A stretch of DNA of 64,000 nt from Areca catechu (taxonomy: Eukaryota > Streptophyta > Magnoliopsida > Arecales > Arecaceae). Where the stretch lies: the NCBI GenBank assembly GCA_021397845.1, contig CM038040.1, positions 47,759,088 to 47,823,087 on the forward strand. Reading direction: 5' to 3'. The notes beneath the pieces were generated by a model that worked only from the letters and a program-made list of their open reading frames with translations, did not search any database and had not been told where the DNA came from. This document shows, one piece after another, positions 10,860 to 21,426 of the stretch; the first letter of the stretch is position 1; every line of letters begins with the position of its first letter. A program made the position numbers and the translations under genes.

Positions 10860-12914
10860 AGAGAGAGAGAAGGGCATGCGTGAGAATGAGAAGGAGGGGA
10901 GGTGGGAAGCTAGGGTTTTCTTATAAAACCAGGATAAGTAGGTGGTCAAAGATTATTCGAACTTGATTTTTATTTGGTGCTACACTCTTGGTGCTAATCA
11001 TTTTTCACTAATACTTAATATATTTTTTTAACACATTTAAGTTTTCCATATTTATCTATTAGCATATTTGATTTACTCATGTTTAATCATTGAAACATAA
11101 TTAAAAATGAATTATAGTACTTTCATGTTTGACAAATATAATTATATGCAATCTTTTTTAAAATTTGACCTTTTACCCACGTATGTTGATAAGATCGTTA
11201 TCATTAAGATACTATGATTATCAATTTAATTATTTAACTTCTTATTAATTAAAATTATGTAGAATATATGAGTCAGGTAGAATCCACGGAAAAGGCAGTG
11301 CTTATGATAATCCGAAATCTTTATTTTTTAAAAAAAAATAATTTGAAGTCAGAAAAATAAAAATTAAAAGTATAAAAGAAAATTAAAACTTGGGTATATT
11401 CTATCTACTAATCAAATCTTAGCATCTACTTGCTAGAAAAGTAAAGGACATAAATTTAAATTACATGAAAATAAGTTTTGCATAAATTAAAAATCTCTAG
11501 CAAGTATACTAACTATGTATTGAGTTTCGAAGCAAATTTTGTAGTTAACATAATTGGGAGCTTCATTAGAATTTATCCAAAGATCTATCACACTTGTATT
11601 TATGATAGCTAACTTAGCATTTTGGTGCCAGCTTGCAAAGAGCAAATGTTTCTTTGATTATCACCTTTTGGTTAATTTTTTATATACCCCCGTATCAAGC
11701 TTATAAATGTAAGGTAGCTTTTACACTATTTTTTTTTAAATGCTAAGCATTATGGCTTTCCCTTCATCGTTTGACATAAACCTCCATACCTGACTTAGGT
11801 GCAGAAACTTGTTGCTAAGCTTAAGGCAATCCACATATACTATATATTTTGCATTTTTATTTCAGACAGTTAGCTCTTTCCTTAAGTTTAAGATAGCTTT
11901 CACACTACTTTTTTTAGGGTATGTAGCTCTTTTCTTAAATTCAAGTTTCTTTAATTGGGATGTATATTAATTACTAATTTTAGTAATAATTAAGTCTTTA
12001 ATTGCCTTACAACTACCCTACTTTGTCTCGTCAGTGTGTATGTGCAATCGAAAGTGCTAATAGCCTTTAAGTGATATAAGTAGGTCACTAAAAGTCTGAC
12101 CAACTAGTTTACTTCTCGACTCGCTACGGTTATTAGCAAATACCTTTTAACTCTATTACTTTTTCTAATATATTTTACTCAAGATTTTTTTTTGACACGT
12201 GATATATTCAAGATAAGATTTTCTCTTTAAAAATTTTAGAAGATTTTTCAAAAATTTTCAACAATTCTCAAAGATTTTCAATTTTTTTAATTTTTTTTTA
12301 AAATTTAAATATTTGTCCTTACCCCCCAACTTAAATACCATTATTCCTAATGGTATAACTAAGTTAAAGAAATAAATCAAACCATAAGATAAAAAGAAAT
12401 ATATAGGGAAGAGGTTACTTGAGAGGATGAGCTTATCAACGAGATAAAGACTATAATAATCAATATGGATATTTTTTTTATTATTTTATTTTTTAAGAGC
12501 ATAAAAATAAGTATTGGGTTGCCTCCTCATAAGTGCTAAGTTTATATCTTCAGCTAGACATTATGAGGGAGTTTGGTGGATTATTAACTTTAATATATTC
12601 CTCATAATATCAAAGGACAGGGCCAATCAGGAGACCTTATCATCATGGCAGAAAAATGTTCGTAAAGTACTTATAACGATTAGCCCGAATCAATAAAATA
12701 CACCAGGCAAGCATGTTATTCCAGGATTTAAAAATATTATTATAGTTTATACAATACTTAGGAAGGGATTGTGTTTGTTGGACTAAAATTAGAGGTGGTA
12801 GTTTAAGAATTTCTTCACTTATGAGTTGATCTTCCCTACTCTCTTTCTCAGGCATGATGTGCTTATCAAGTGATCCCATAGAAGCTAGTTGAGTAAAATG
12901 AATGGCCTCATAAC
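10860..12914. other. AT-rich non-coding stretch
   Basis: No supported gene. A GGTTGCCTCCTCATAAG word with the following bases (about 12519-12560) resembles a conserved segment seen in some plant Ty3/gypsy elements, so part of this may be worn retrotransposon. The remainder is AT-rich sequence with homopolymer runs. Confidence 0.4.
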
Positions 12915-13410
12915 ATACTCATGGATGGAACTCTTGACAAGAGATCCTTTACTCTGCCCCTACTGAAGTGTTCAGGCCTGACCAACACCATTATGCCCTT
13001 AGAGAGATTCACGAACATATTTGTAGAAATCACTTTGGGGTAGATCCTTGGCTTATGAAATTCTGAGATGGGGATATTATTAGCCGACTATACAGAAAGA
13101 TACAGTCAACTTTGTTAGAAAATGTGAACAGTGCCAATGGTATTAAATATCCAATGGTAAGCGAGCTAACTAACTCAACTAGTAGTTCCCTGGCTATTTG
13201 CTCGATGGAGAATGCATATACTTGGCACGTTTCCCTCAACTTCTAGTCAAAGAATGTTTATCATTATGGCAATCAACTATTTCATCAAATAGGTGGAAGA
13301 TGAGCCTTTAGCTCATATAACTGAGAAAAAAGTTGAAGAATTTGTCTGAAAATATATTATATATTGGTTTGGGATTCCTCACATTATCATTACCAATAAA
13401 GGAGACAGTT
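12915..13410 (+). pseudogene. Ty3/gypsy integrase, N-terminal part (decayed)
   Basis: The plus strand reads, with frameshifts, through a TLDKRSFTLPLLKC block, then the zinc-binding region with REIHEHICRNHFG and a later C-X2-C remnant around 13125, then the core start with FIIMAINYFIK and PLAHITEKKVEEFV, ending at FGIPHIIITNKG. This is the H2C2 zinc finger and first half of the catalytic core of a plant gypsy integrase, closest in style to the Tat lineage. The gene stops abruptly at 13410 where another LTR element is inserted; the rest resumes at 18848. Confidence 0.82.
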
Positions 13411-14586
13411 TGATGGGGACATCAGAGGCCCCGACTTTGGCAAAGGCATTTCAACCCTCTGTGGTTATCAAATTAGGTTTATGATGCGAGTCCAAGTTTT
13501 GTTCAATTTGTAATTAGGGTTTAATCAATTTGAGTGAGTTCATTTGAGTTTTGTAAGTAAGTCCATTGGAGTCCTGTCCACACTTGAGTCCTGTATTTAG
13601 AATGCCAAGTCAGTTGAGTCAGGTCAAGTTTTGAGTCCTGTAAGTTTTGAAGTCTAGCAGTCAAGTCAGCTCATGTTGAGCTAGTCATTTTCTGAGTCTT
13701 GTAAATTTTATAGTGAGTCCAGTCAAATTTTACAAGTAGAAGACTCAAGATAATCGAAGATCCAGCCAGCTTAAAGTCATGGAGCCACCTTAAAAACCAT
13801 GAAAGATCCAGCAAGAGAATTTGGAGGCCTTGGAATCCTGGACCACAACCTGGAGCATGCTGGGCCGTCCAAGGCCCATGAGGACATCAAGAGGGGCACC
13901 AACCCTTATGGTCACCCCTTTGGTCACCTCCCTTAGAGTCACCCCTCTTTGGCCGACCAAGAGAAGGAGAGGGAGAGAAAGAGGCTCATCAAGAGTGGAG
14001 AGCCCTAGTCTAGTCTTTGTATGGGTTTAGGACTAATGTAATTTCTCATGAATACTCTTACTTGAGCTCCAAGTTTGTAAGCATATTTAAAGGCCTCCCC
14101 TCATGTAATTGTAGAATATTGATGAATTAAATTTGAGTTTTCTCTCTTTGCTATGTGCCCTTGCTGTGTGCAAGCTGTGTGCGAGTTCTTCTTGTTCCTG
14201 CACCCTGCCTCCATCTACAACATCAAAACCCTAGCCGCCCCTTCCTTCCAACCCTTGGCCGCCATCATCAAGAGCCTTTCTTTTCCCTTCTTTTTAATTA
14301 TTCAATCTTCATACTCTTAGTTTTCTAACCCTAGATGGTGATTTGTAGGTTCCTCAGTTCCCACGATCATCAGTAGTGGTATTGTAGGAAAGCTAGCTTG
14401 ACCAGGATTTCTCAACCTTGGCGATCCTACTATCTATTACTTTAGGATTTATTTCAGCATGCTTGACTTCCAGAATTTTCATAGAATTCTATACTTTGAA
14501 TCTTGGCTTGAAATTCAGGATCTAAAACCTTAACTTCATGCTTAATCACAGAAAAACACTTTGCATGCATAAATCATCTTGCATCA
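13411..14586 (+). repeat. 5' LTR of the inserted element
   Basis: The LTR is 1176 bp. It contains a TATA-like ATATTTAAAGGCC near 14083-14095, followed by TTGAGTTTTCTCTCTTTG. It matches 17457-18847 closely but lacks about 165 bp present in that copy after CCCACGA (about 14370 here). Confidence 0.88.
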
Positions 14587-14588
14587 TT

Positions 14589-14600
14589 TGGTATCAGAGC
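14589..14600 (+). other. Primer binding site (initiator Met tRNA)
   Basis: TGGTATCAGAGC lies two bases after the end of the 5' LTR. It is the plus-strand form of the site seen in the copia element. Confidence 0.9.
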
Positions 14601-15479
14601 ATAGTTTAAGGCTAGTTTTTGCATCCCGTCATCTCAGTATATGGTCTGTTATTCTTACAATTTCTGCATGAAGAAGATCCAAAAATCCTGATTTTTATTT
14701 TTCTGATTTCTTATAATTGAAAGTATTTTCATATTTTATCATGATTTAATTTGGTCTGTGGATTTTTTGTACTCTGTAATCTTCCTGAGAATATTCTGCT
14801 CTATTTTAGCAAGATAAATTTTAGTATGTTTAAGGTTCTTCTTGCATAATCTTTCCATATTTTAATTTTTCTACATATTTCTACATATTAGGTATGTTCT
14901 GCATATTTTATTTCCTGTCAAATATAGATAAAAAAAAATCAAAATCAGAAAATACTAAAACTATAAAACCCTAATTTGCATTTCATATGTGTGCCATCAT
15001 CAACATAACTTACCTTAAGGGCACTTTTACTATGTCAGATGGGGGCAGGATTTGATCACCTCTCCTTAGCCAAAACCACAATCCTTGCATCTGAACCCAA
15101 CCCAAACTAAAATTGATTAGACCTATTTGCTCTAGAGAGCTAGGGAGATCAATAGGTTAGGTTTAACCATGTGGGAAGACTAGTGCACCCAATTCATCTC
15201 CTATTACTGAAGCTAGTGTCTAGGCTAGAGGTACAGTATCAAATGACCTAAGCGGATCGGTGATTCCTTCATTGGGTCCTGCGTTAAGTAGGGGGCTCCC
15301 ACCATCCCACCTCTTACCTGGCCTGTGGAAGGATTAGGGGTTGAGTTGTGTGTAAGTTGAGTCGACCCATTCTGTTTAGGCTCTAGGTTTAGGTACCCAT
15401 AGTTGATTTGTTTGAGTCTTGCATGTGCACTAGATCAGAAGCTTCATATCATCCACCACCTCCACAATTGGTTGAACCC
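14601..15479 (+). other. Leader of the inserted element
   Basis: AT-rich untranslated sequence between the primer site and the first gag-like ATG. No gene is supported. Confidence 0.5.
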
Positions 15480-16680
15480 ATGGAATCCCACCTTGATGCT
15501 GTCTTACAGATCTTGAGTGACCAGGTGGCCCAATTGAACACCCAATTATACCAAATGGATGACCAGATGACCTAATAGAATGCCCAATTGACTCATAGAT
15601 TTGACCAAGTAGATGTTCAGCTAGGAACCCTAGAGAAAACCCGTAGGATCCAGACTAGATCCAAACTTGAGCCACCTTTACCCACACTACCCATGTCCTA
15701 TGAACCAAAACCTATGAACCTAGATCCTATGACCATAAATCCTATGCATCCAGATCCTATGCACCCACACCCTATAAGCCCAATAGACTCATGACCTATA
15801 GATCTGAACCCATGACCTATGAGCAGAATGAACCCATAGGCCATCGACCTGAATCTCATAGGATTAGTACCCCTAGATATGAGCCCAGTACTAGTCCCCT
15901 TCCCCGTAGTCAACTTGAACCCACTAGGATCAGTGCCCATAGGCAAAACCCAGATACTAGTCAGGTATCCCTTAGTCAACCCACCCTAGCTACCCCAGTC
16001 ACTAGCCAGTATTTTCTTAACCAAATCCCTCCTACCACCGCACTGGTTCATCAAAATGACATTAAAGTGGAAGTGTATGAAGCTAATGTGAGCTTAGTGG
16101 ATGAGTACGAGAGAGAAGAATATGAGGCATCTCTAGATGACCTAGAATTAGTTGACCCCGTAGGTACCCAGGTAGAAGCCAATCTAGAGGTAGTTGACCC
16201 TGACCACAACCAAACCGAAACCATCTTGGAAGAATAGTTAGAGAAAGAGGACCATGAGGAACCTAACCCTACTATTAGAATCATGCCTGAGGAGCCACTA
16301 GAGGAAAGTCTAATTATAGAGCCCAGTCCTAAAATTCAAGAGCCCAAAAAATTTATTGAAGATATGATCTCTTTAATTCAGTACCCTCACGATGAATCCC
16401 CTTCCATAGTTCCATTGAGGACCTCTTTCCAGAAATTGTTGATCCATCCTTCCATAGCATGGACCATTTCTTGCCTAGAGACATAACCCAATGTTCATAC
16501 ATTAAGGTCAGTCTCTTTAGTCCAGAACTAGTCCAATCCCCTTCCTATTTTCTACCCTTCCCTAAGTCGTCTCATGTATCTAAAATATTAGTCACTTTTG
16601 TTGAGATTATCAGGTTGCATGAATCCTTAGAGCCCATCCCATTTGCTACCTACTTTTGGAAGACCCTTTGACATCTATTA
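15480..16680 (+). pseudogene. Gag-like, proline/methionine-repeat remnant
   Basis: An ATG at 15480 opens a short frame with a likely coiled coil (SHLDAVLQILSDQVAQLN) that soon stops. Frames at 15588-15794 and 15791-16237 then encode a segment with repeated D/N-P-M units (LDPMTINPMHPDPMHP) and a polar, acidic stretch rich in E, D and V. Further pieces follow at 16283-16486 and 16459-16671. Position right after the leader and the low-complexity composition suggest gag, but I see no zinc knuckle. The 15700-15790 DNA is a short imperfect tandem repeat built on CCTATG. Confidence 0.5.
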
Positions 16681-16980
16681 GGGGTTCCTGGTAAATTTTC
16701 ATCTGCATGTCACCCATCAACCACAACTCATGCCCCATGCCCAAGTTGTAGTTAAGACCTAATAAACCTCTTTCGATAGGAATGCATAGTCGAGTCTATT
16801 AGGTATTAGTATGAGTCCTTTGTGTCACTTGTTAGGAGTCCATAAATCTAGTTCAATGTCCACACCTGCACTGAACACCGCACAACATATGCACCAGGAT
16901 ATTAGCCATAAGAGTAATTTAAGTAATGAAACATCTAACAAACTGGCTAATTCCTGAATAAGAGCCAATGGATTCAATGT
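16681..16980 (+). other. Unassigned internal sequence of the inserted element
   Basis: I see no conserved protein here. It is expected to be remnant internal sequence between gag and the integrase tail, with the protease-RT-RNase H block missing. Confidence 0.4.
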
Positions 16981-16993
16981 AGAAAATTCTATC

Positions 16994-17456
16994 TTGGTTG
17001 GGCTTAGGCCTAAAAAGAAGTTTCATGCTCGCAGAGCTGGATCCTTAGAAGTGATAAAGAAGGTAGGACCCTATGTGCACAATTTGCCCTTGGAGTTTGG
17101 CTTTAGCTCTACCTTCAATACCGCAGACCTGATTAAGTCTAGGAAACTGGCAGCGATTCCTAGCGAGGCCTTTGAACCTACCCCATCCATTGAGATTGAG
17201 CCTGACCTTAAGTGTCCACCTATATTTGCCTAAGAGAGGAATACGGATCAAGCATGTCCTGGATGATGGAGCTTCCATGACCGGGATAGTGATTTTCAAT
17301 GCCACCTGGTCCGTTAGCAAGGTCTACCAGGACCTGATGCTTCATGGGATACTCGAGAGGACTTGCTACACCTCCACTCAGACCTTCTTGAGAGGCACCA
17401 GTTCAGTGTAACCCTTACTCGACAGGATCGAGTTCCTTCTATCCCGGAAGAATTTA
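16994..17456 (+). pseudogene. Gypsy integrase C-terminal fragment
   Basis: The frame at 16994-17233 encodes LRPKKKFHARRAGSLEVIKK followed by VHNLPLEFGFSSTFNTADLI. This is the beta-rich C-terminal block of plant gypsy integrase, in which paired basic residues, a GPF/GSL-type turn and S-T-F-N-x-x-D-L are conserved. A following frame (17220-17411) has VLDDGASM, faintly like an aspartic protease site, but this is weak. The fragment directly precedes the 3' LTR. Confidence 0.6.
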
Positions 17457-18847
17457 TGAGAAAATTAGAGGCCTCAGACTTTGGTAGAGGCATTTCAACC
17501 CTCTGTGGTTATCAAATTAGAGTTTAGGATGTGAGTCCAAGTTTTGTTCAATTTATAATTAGGTTTAGTCAATTGAGTGAGTTCATTTGAGTTTTGTGAG
17601 TAAGTCCATTGGAGTACTGTCCACACTTGAGTCCTGTATTTAGAATGCCAAGTCAGTTGAAGTCAGGTCAAGTTTTGAGTCCTATAAGTTTTGAAGTTTA
17701 TCAGTCAAGTCAACTCATGTTGAGCTAGTCATTTTCTGAGTCTTGTAAATTTATAGTGAGTCCAGTCAAATTTTACAAGTAGAAGACTCAAGATAATCGA
17801 AGATCCAGCCAGCTTAAAGTCATGGAGCCATACTTAAAGACAATGGAAGATCCAGCAAGAAAATTTGAAGGCCTTGGAACCCTGGACCATAGCCTGGAGC
17901 ATGCTGGGCCGTCCAAGGCCCATGAGGAGCATCAAGAGGGGTGCCAACCCTTATGGTCACCCCCCTTGGTCGACCTCCCTTAGAGTCACCCCTCTTTGGC
18001 CGACCAAGAGAAGAGAGGGAGAGAGAGAGGCTAAGTCAAAAGTGGAGAGCCCTAGTCTATATCTTTGTATGGGTTTATGACTAATGTAATTTCTCATGAA
18101 TATCCTTACTTGAGCCCCACGTTTGTAAGCCTATTTAAAAGCCTCCCCTTCACATGTAATTGCAGAATATTGATGAATTAAATTTGAGTTTTCTCTCTTT
18201 GCTGTGTGCCTTGCTGTATGCATGCTGTGTGCGAGCTGTGTGCGAGTTCTTCTTGTTCCTGCGCTCTGCCTCCATTTATAACATCAAACCTACCTTACCT
18301 CCAGTCTCCTATACCTTCCAACCCTTGAGCCGTCCTCTTCATCATCCACGAAGCACTGCTTGTTCTTCGCCATATCCCATTCTTTCAATCTTCCTTCTAG
18401 TTCTTTGATATCTACTCTAATTTTCTAACCCCAGATGGTGATTTGTAAGTCCCTCAGTTCCCACGAGTCCGAGGTACCTTCTGATCAGCTGTCGGATCAC
18501 CGAGCAGAAAGCCACGAATCCGCACAATCAGAAAGCTTGTTCTTCTAGGCCATATCCGGGAGCATGAGCAATCTCTTCATTGAACGATCTTGAGCAGGTG
18601 CTTCTACCGTTGCTAGGTACACCCCCTTGATTCATCAGTAATGGTATTGTAGGAAAACTAGCCTGACCAGGTTTCTCAACCTTGACGATCCTGCTTATCT
18701 ATTATTTTAGAATTTATTTCTGCATGCATGACTTCTATAATTTTATTGAAATTTTATACTTTGAATCTGGCTTGAAATTCGGGATATAAACATTAACTTC
18801 ATGCTTAATCACGAAAAAATACTTTGCATGCATAATCACCCGCATCA
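17457..18847 (+). repeat. 3' LTR of the inserted element
   Basis: About 1391 bp. It matches the 5' LTR but carries about 165 extra bases (roughly 18467-18632) not present there. The first bases (TGAGAAAATTAGAGGCC) are more diverged than the rest. It ends GCATCA at 18847. Confidence 0.85.
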
Positions 18848-19500
18848 TAGTTTGATAATCAAATGTTTAGAGATTTTTGTGCTCAATACCATATTACCCA
18901 TAAGCTAACTTTTGTCGGACATCCTCAATTGAATGGTGAAGTCGAAGTAACAAAATATGACAATTTACATGCCTTGAAGACAAGGCTAAATGAAGCTAAA
19001 GGATATGGGTCAAAGAATTGAACGCGATACTTTGGGCTTATTGAACAACTAACTCCTTGAATTCTGGCAGGAGAGTCTATTCAACTTAACATTTGGAATC
19101 GAGATAGTGATGCCAGTGGAGATAAGTTTACCATCCATTAGAGTCAAACATTTTGAAGAGCCGATAATTCGAAGCGATGAAGGGCTGATCTTGATCTAGT
19201 AGAAGGGGCAAGGCTACAAGCTCATCTAAGGATGGCTTCTTACTGAAAAAGAGTTTTTTGATACTACAACTCTAGGGTGAACCCAAAAACTTTTGGTCGG
19301 GTGATCTTGTATTATGGAAAGCTGAAGTTTCAAAGCCCACTGAATAAAAAAAGTTATCTCCAAATTGGGACCCATATTAGAGCATATAGGATCGAAAACT
19401 TAGATGGATCCCAAATTCTCATCCATAGAATGTTGAGAATCTATGCATGTATTATCAATGAATTAATAAAGTTCTTTATAGCATTTTTATGTGCCCAATA
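18848..19500 (+). pseudogene. Ty3/gypsy integrase, C-terminal part (decayed)
   Basis: This continues the integrase broken at 13410. After the target duplication the plus strand reads QMFRDFCAQYHITHKLTFVG, then HPQLNGEVEVT, LKTRLNEAKGYG and, with frameshifts, the RVKHFEEP block. The frame at 19277-19501 completes it with GRVILYYGKLKF, QIGTHIRAYRIENLDG. These are the second half of the catalytic core and the C-terminal domain of the same Tat-like gypsy integrase. Stops and frameshifts make it inactive. Confidence 0.82.
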
Positions 19501-19524
19501 AGAGTACTTTATGATCTTAATTAA

Positions 19525-19835
19525 GATAGTTGACTGACATCCAACTATCTAAATTCAATCAGTATATCTGACAATGTCAAATATAGTTGGCTAAAACCCG
19601 ACTATAATTGGTATATCCGATAATATGAAAGATAGTTGGTTTAAATATTAGACTATAATCGGCAGTCCGATAATGTTGAAGATAGTTGGCTTAAATATCT
19701 GACTACAAACGGTATGTCTGACAATATTAAGTTAGCTTAAATATCTGACTATAATCAGTATATTCGATAATACTAAGATGGTTTAATTGTTCGATTATAA
19801 TTAATACATCCAACAATAATAAAATGGTTAACTTA
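19525..19835 (+). repeat. Tandem repeat, about 50-bp unit, about six copies
   Basis: Diverged head-to-tail units are recognisable by ATAGTTGGCTTAAATATCTG followed by ACTATAATCGGTATATCCGA. Copies start near 19525, 19582, 19634, 19681, 19733 and 19778. The array lies just after the gypsy integrase, the position where Tat/Ogre-type elements are known to carry variable tandem repeats. Confidence 0.8.
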
Positions 19836-19984
19836 CTTGACTATTTAAATTCATCATGCATCCAAAAAATAGACATTGATAGAAAAAGCAAATTTCATTG
19901 ATTTCAAAAAAGTTTCTATAGAAGCCGGGATGAAGCCAACTATTAAAAAGTTCCAAGAAAGTTAAAGTAAAAGATTACAAAATA

Positions 19985-21000
19985 GAAGTTAAAGCTTTAA
20001 GCTTCTTCCGGCTGGGTGGGAGTTGCCTAGCGGGGTTCTTGGTTGGAAGAAGAATGCTTCTTCAACTGAGACTTCCATGGGACTAGAAGGAGCGACTTCC
20101 TTGGTTGGGGCTTCTTCAGTATTTTCTTCTGTATCTTACCTTCGTCAGCAGCTTCTTCTTCAATGATGATTTTGCTAAGGTCCAGATCCAGGAAAAGTTC
20201 TACAACTTTTGCCTTGTAATCATTGAAGCCATATTCGTAGTAGTATGATGATGCCTCAATTTTCTCTTCAATGAAGCTATTGATTTCTTATAGTTGTGAC
20301 TGCTTTCAAGACATTGACCTTTGCCAACTTGGTCCTTTTCTCAGCTTCTTCCTCTCGGGCAACATCTTCACTATGTTTCTTCTTTAGATCCTTGTTGAAG
20401 GATTTTTTAGATAACAAATTTTTTCTTTTTCTTTCGCAACTTGGCCTCCAAACCTGCTGCATTGTCTCTTGCCAAGGATAATTCTTCTTTTAGCCAAGAA
20501 ATTTCTTTGAGATTTTTCTCTACTTTGGGCTCCAAGCTCTGCTTCAATTTCTCAATGACCTCCTTCTAAGCTCTGGCAGTATGGAGCTGGTCCTCTAAAG
20601 ACCGACTAAGCTCCATGAAACCCTAAACGCCCGCCTCTATTATAGCCACCTCATGAGCAAGCTGAAATAGCAAAATTCTCTAAGTTAGAGCTGGACAATA
20701 CCAAAAAGTTAGACAAAAATGAAACAAAGAAAGAAAAAATTTACCTTAAGGAGAGTCGAGTACAGTGAAGATACAATCTCATCATATAATGAGATTTAGT
20801 TTTCTCCTAATCTTTCAGAAGGAGAATAACTTTCAGCAACCAACGAGCTGGTTCAGGGTTATAGAGCCTCGCCTTGTTGAAATAAATGTTTAAATCAACA
20901 AAGGACTCGGCTCTCTAGTAGCCCAAGTAGTTTTCTCAGCCCTTGAGAAAGTTTGCGGTACCTTCCCTCGACCAGCACCTACTCGAGGGGCAAGACGGTC
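19985..21000 (-). pseudogene. Antisense coiled-coil gene of the gypsy element
   Basis: The minus strand encodes, piecewise, a YNPEPARWLLKVILL-like block (about 20870-20820), then after an 83-bp intron a helix-rich stretch with IEKLKQSLEPKVEKNLKEIS and LARDNAAGLEAKLRKKKK (about 20580-20430), then FIEEKIEASSYYYEYGFNDY and VVELFLDLDLSKIIIEEE near 20280-20150. The intron has consensus ends: AAG|GTAAA at 20745/20744 and TTTCAG|C at 20662/20661. Coiled-coil proteins encoded next to the 3' end of Tat-type gypsy elements fit this description. Stops and a frameshift show decay. Confidence 0.6.
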
Positions 21001-21426
21001 TGCTGATCAGGAATGGTTGATTATTTTGGAGAAGTGTTAGCTGATAGGGAAAACTCCATCGATCGAGTACGATGATGATGACATCATGGCTAGTAGTGGT
21101 CATTGCTTCTATCTCTGCAACGACCGAAGCAGCATCAATCGAAGCTGAAGAAGCTCCTATTGATAGAACTTGGTTTAGTGCATGGCTTCTTGGTAGCTAG
21201 GAAGTCTCAGACTGATTGACAAGCCTCTTCCTGATTGTCTATCGAATATTTTGCAAGTTGGGCCTCATCTTTATAAAAAAGAAGAAAAGCCAAGTAAGAT
21301 ACTCGGACAAATATCAAAAGCTATAAAAAGCAGGGGTTACGACTAAGTTACTCGGACTATATACTTGGCTAGTAACATGCTAATTTCCATAGTGAAGAGG
21401 TTCTACTCCTTTAGTGGCTCTTTTAT
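21001..21426. other. 3' region of the gypsy element, unassigned
   Basis: No clear protein. It may include the first exon of the antisense gene or the remains of the gypsy 3' untranslated region. It ends where copia sequence begins at about 21427. Confidence 0.35.

Larger units (their letters stand above)
13411..18847 (+). mobile_element. LTR retrotransposon inserted in the gypsy integrase
   Basis: The element is 5.44 kb. The LTRs at 13411-14586 and about 17457-18847 begin and end with the inverted pair TGATG/CATCA at the outer ends. The flanks are CAGTT (13406-13410) and TAGTT (18848-18852), a 5-bp target duplication with one C-to-T change. A primer site TGGTATCAGAGC lies at 14589-14600, so it runs on the plus strand. 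The internal region is only 2.87 kb and lacks RT and RNase H. It retains gag-like sequence and a piece of gypsy integrase C-terminus, so it is best read as an internally deleted or non-autonomous gypsy-type element. Confidence 0.88.

Noticed and set aside
19525..19835. tRNA or structured RNA genes in the tandem array
   Set aside because: No tRNA boxes or cloverleaf; the pattern is plain head-to-tail duplication.
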